Source of the DNA: Bdellovibrionaceae bacterium UBA5009
GTDB taxonomy: Bacteria > Bdellovibrionota > Bdellovibrionia > Bdellovibrionales > Bdellovibrionaceae
Direction: 5' to 3'
Assembly: GCA_002396665.1 (NCBI GenBank)
Contig: DGYJ01000108.1
Span: 20,992 to 27,768 of the forward strand
DNA: 6,777 nucleotides
The position numbers and the translations under genes were made by a program. Under the pieces are notes generated by a model, which was not told the origin of the DNA, ran no database searches, and saw only the letters and a list, made by a program, of their open reading frames with translations. Below are positions 5,346 to 6,777 of this stretch, piece after piece. Numbering within the stretch: position 1 is the first letter of the stretch; each line of letters opens with the position of its first letter.

Positions 5346-6777
5346 CTAATCAATCCACAAGGATCTAACACCACGTTCTTTCGCCACTTGCTTGGCCTCG
5401 TCATAGCCCGCATCCACATGCCGAAAGACTCCCATGGCGGGATCAGCCGTTAAAACTCTTTCAAGTCTTCGGGCCGCAGCTTCAGTTCCATCGGCCACAA
5501 TCACCTGCCCGCTGTGTTGGCTGTAACCCATGCCAACGCCACCACCGTGATGCAAACTAACCCACGTCGATCCACAGGCCACATTTGTCATGGCGTTCAG
5601 AAGTGGCCAATCAGACACCGCATCCGATCCATCCTTCATGGCTTCGGTTTCGCGATTTGGTGAGGCCACGGACCCGCAATCTAAATGATCACGGCCAATA
5701 ACTAAAGGCGCCTTCACTTTGCCTTCAGCCACTAATTTATTAAATAATAATCCAGCCTTTGCACGCTCGCCATATTCAAGCCAACAAATCCTTGCCGGCA
5801 AACCTTGAAAGGCAATGCGCTCTTCAGCCATATCCAACCAACGAAGCAAATCTTTTTTATGGGGGAATAATTCACGAAGGGCATCATCTGTCACTTTGAT
5901 ATCATTCGGATCACCAGATAAAGCCACCCAGCGAAAAGGCCCACTGCCTTTACAGAACAAAGGCCGAATATACGCAGGCACAAAACCCGGAAAGTTAAAG
6001 GCATCTTTCACTCCGACCTCAAGGGCTCGGGCCCTTAAGTTATTTCCGTAGTCAAAAGTCACGGCTCCCATTTTTTGCATTTCCAACATTCCGCGAACAT
6101 GTTTTGCCATGCTTTGGTAAGCCTGTTCTAAATAACTTTTTTGATTTTCTTTTCTAAAAGTTGCAGCAGATTCTACAGTGTAAGCTTCTGGAATATAGCC
6201 CACCAAAGGATCATGGGCCGAGGTCTGATCTGTCAGCAAATCAGGAACGAATTTTTTATCAATCAATTGATGAATCACGGTGGCCATATTGCCTTGCAAA
6301 GCAATGGACTTGGCTTCACCGGTTTGTTGGTAGTGTTTCACGCGGCGAATGGCATCATCCAAATCTGTTGCAACTTCGTCGATGTATTTTGTTTCTAAAC
6401 GTTTTTGAATTCGCGTGGGATCAATTTCCACCGCTAACACAATGGCGCCAGCAAAAACGCCTGCCAAGGGCTGGGCCCCACCCATTCCACCAAGTCCCGC
6501 AGTCAAAATCACACGTGATTTTAAATTTCCACCAAAATGCTGACGACCCGCTTCGACAAAAGTTTCATAGGTCCCTTGGATAATTCCTTGGGTCCCAATA
6601 TAAATCCATGAACCTGCTGTCATTTGACCAAACATCATCAAGCCCTTTTTATCGAGCTCATGGAAATGCTCCCATGTGGCCCACTTCGGAACTAGATTTG
6701 AATTCGCCAACAAAACCCGTGGAGCATCTTCGTGGGTCTTCAAAATCCCAATGGGTTTACCGGACTGAACCAACAGG
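5346..6777 (-). CDS. hutU: Urocanate hydratase, C-terminal 476 residues
   Basis: HutU catalyses the second step of histidine degradation, converting urocanate to imidazolone propionate with tightly bound NAD+ as electrophile, in the cytoplasm. The frame is open to the right edge of the window. Family members are about 555-560 aa, so roughly 80 N-terminal residues lie outside, and the TTG at 6773 is internal. Visible family blocks are LLVQSGKPIGILKTHEDAPRV, GQMTAGSWIYIGTQGI, and TAGLGGMGGAQPL, a Gly-rich nucleotide-binding loop. The urocanase signature FQGLPARICW follows; its cysteine corresponds by distance from the C-terminus to the active-site C410 of Pseudomonas putida urocanase. DHLDCGSVASPNRETEAM and SLHHGGGVGMGYSQHSG come last. 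The sequence ends normally (RSLWID, TAG), so the gene is cut only by the window. Two unrelated genes follow closely on the same strand. Other hut genes, if linked, would be to the right. Confidence 0.97.
   Translation of the reverse strand, partial: LLVQSGKPIGILKTHEDAPRVLLANSNLVPKWATWEHFHELDKKGLMMFGQMTAGSWIYIGTQGIIQGTYETFVEAGRQHFGGNLKSRVILTAGLGGMGGAQPLAGVFAGAIVLAVEIDPTRIQKRLETKYIDEVATDLDDAIRRVKHYQQTGEAKSIALQGNMATVIHQLIDKKFVPDLLTDQTSAHDPLVGYIPEAYTVESAATFRKENQKSYLEQAYQSMAKHVRGMLEMQKMGAVTFDYGNNLRARALEVGVKDAFNFPGFVPAYIRPLFCKGSGPFRWVALSGDPNDIKVTDDALRELFPHKKDLLRWLDMAEERIAFQGLPARICWLEYGERAKAGLLFNKLVAEGKVKAPLVIGRDHLDCGSVASPNRETEAMKDGSDAVSDWPLLNAMTNVACGSTWVSLHHGGGVGMGYSQHSGQVIVADGTEAAARRLERVLTADPAMGVFRHVDAGYDEAKQVAKERGVRSLWID

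Noticed and set aside
6771..6773. TTG at 6773 as the start of hutU
   Set aside because: The frame stays open to the window edge, and the residues before and after it match the interior of urocanase, so the gene is truncated by the window.

Overview
This window looks like ordinary chromosome from a Gram-negative bacterium of moderate GC content. A periplasmic-type, lytic-transglycosylase-like protein with a signal peptide supports the Gram-negative reading. The style of the proteins (2-oxoglutarate dehydrogenase E2 with Ala/Pro linkers, a mitochondrial-like E3, a secreted cysteine-rich cell-wall protein) is compatible with Bdellovibrionota or another deep proteobacterial relative. That placement is an impression only, because no rRNA or other marker gene is present.

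Left half, + strand: the C-terminal 92 residues of the 2-oxoglutarate dehydrogenase E1 component (sucA, cut by the window edge), then the complete E2 dihydrolipoyl succinyltransferase (sucB, 433 aa), a strong intrinsic terminator, and the complete E3 dihydrolipoyl dehydrogenase (lpdA, 487 aa). Together these three subunits form the complex that converts 2-oxoglutarate to succinyl-CoA in the TCA cycle. The sucA-sucB gap holds two perfect hairpins that share three bases and end directly at the sucB ribosome binding site.

Right half, - strand, read from the right edge: the 3' part of urocanate hydratase (hutU, about 80 N-terminal residues missing off the window), then after 20 bases a secreted 441-aa protein with lytic transglycosylase-type motifs, then a 239-aa membrane-anchored protein of unknown function. 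The last gene starts at a TTG codon inside the end of the transglycosylase-like gene. The close packing suggests one transcript, although hutU and cell-wall remodelling have no obvious functional link. lpdA and the 239-aa gene converge, with 89 bases between them.

Metabolically, histidine breakdown through HutU ends in glutamate, which enters the TCA cycle as 2-oxoglutarate, the substrate of the SucA-SucB-Lpd complex encoded alongside. I found no mobile elements, CRISPR arrays, tRNAs or rRNAs. The less ordinary parts are the transglycosylase-like/anchored-protein pair, the overlapping leader hairpins and a perfect 22-bp palindrome inside a coding region.
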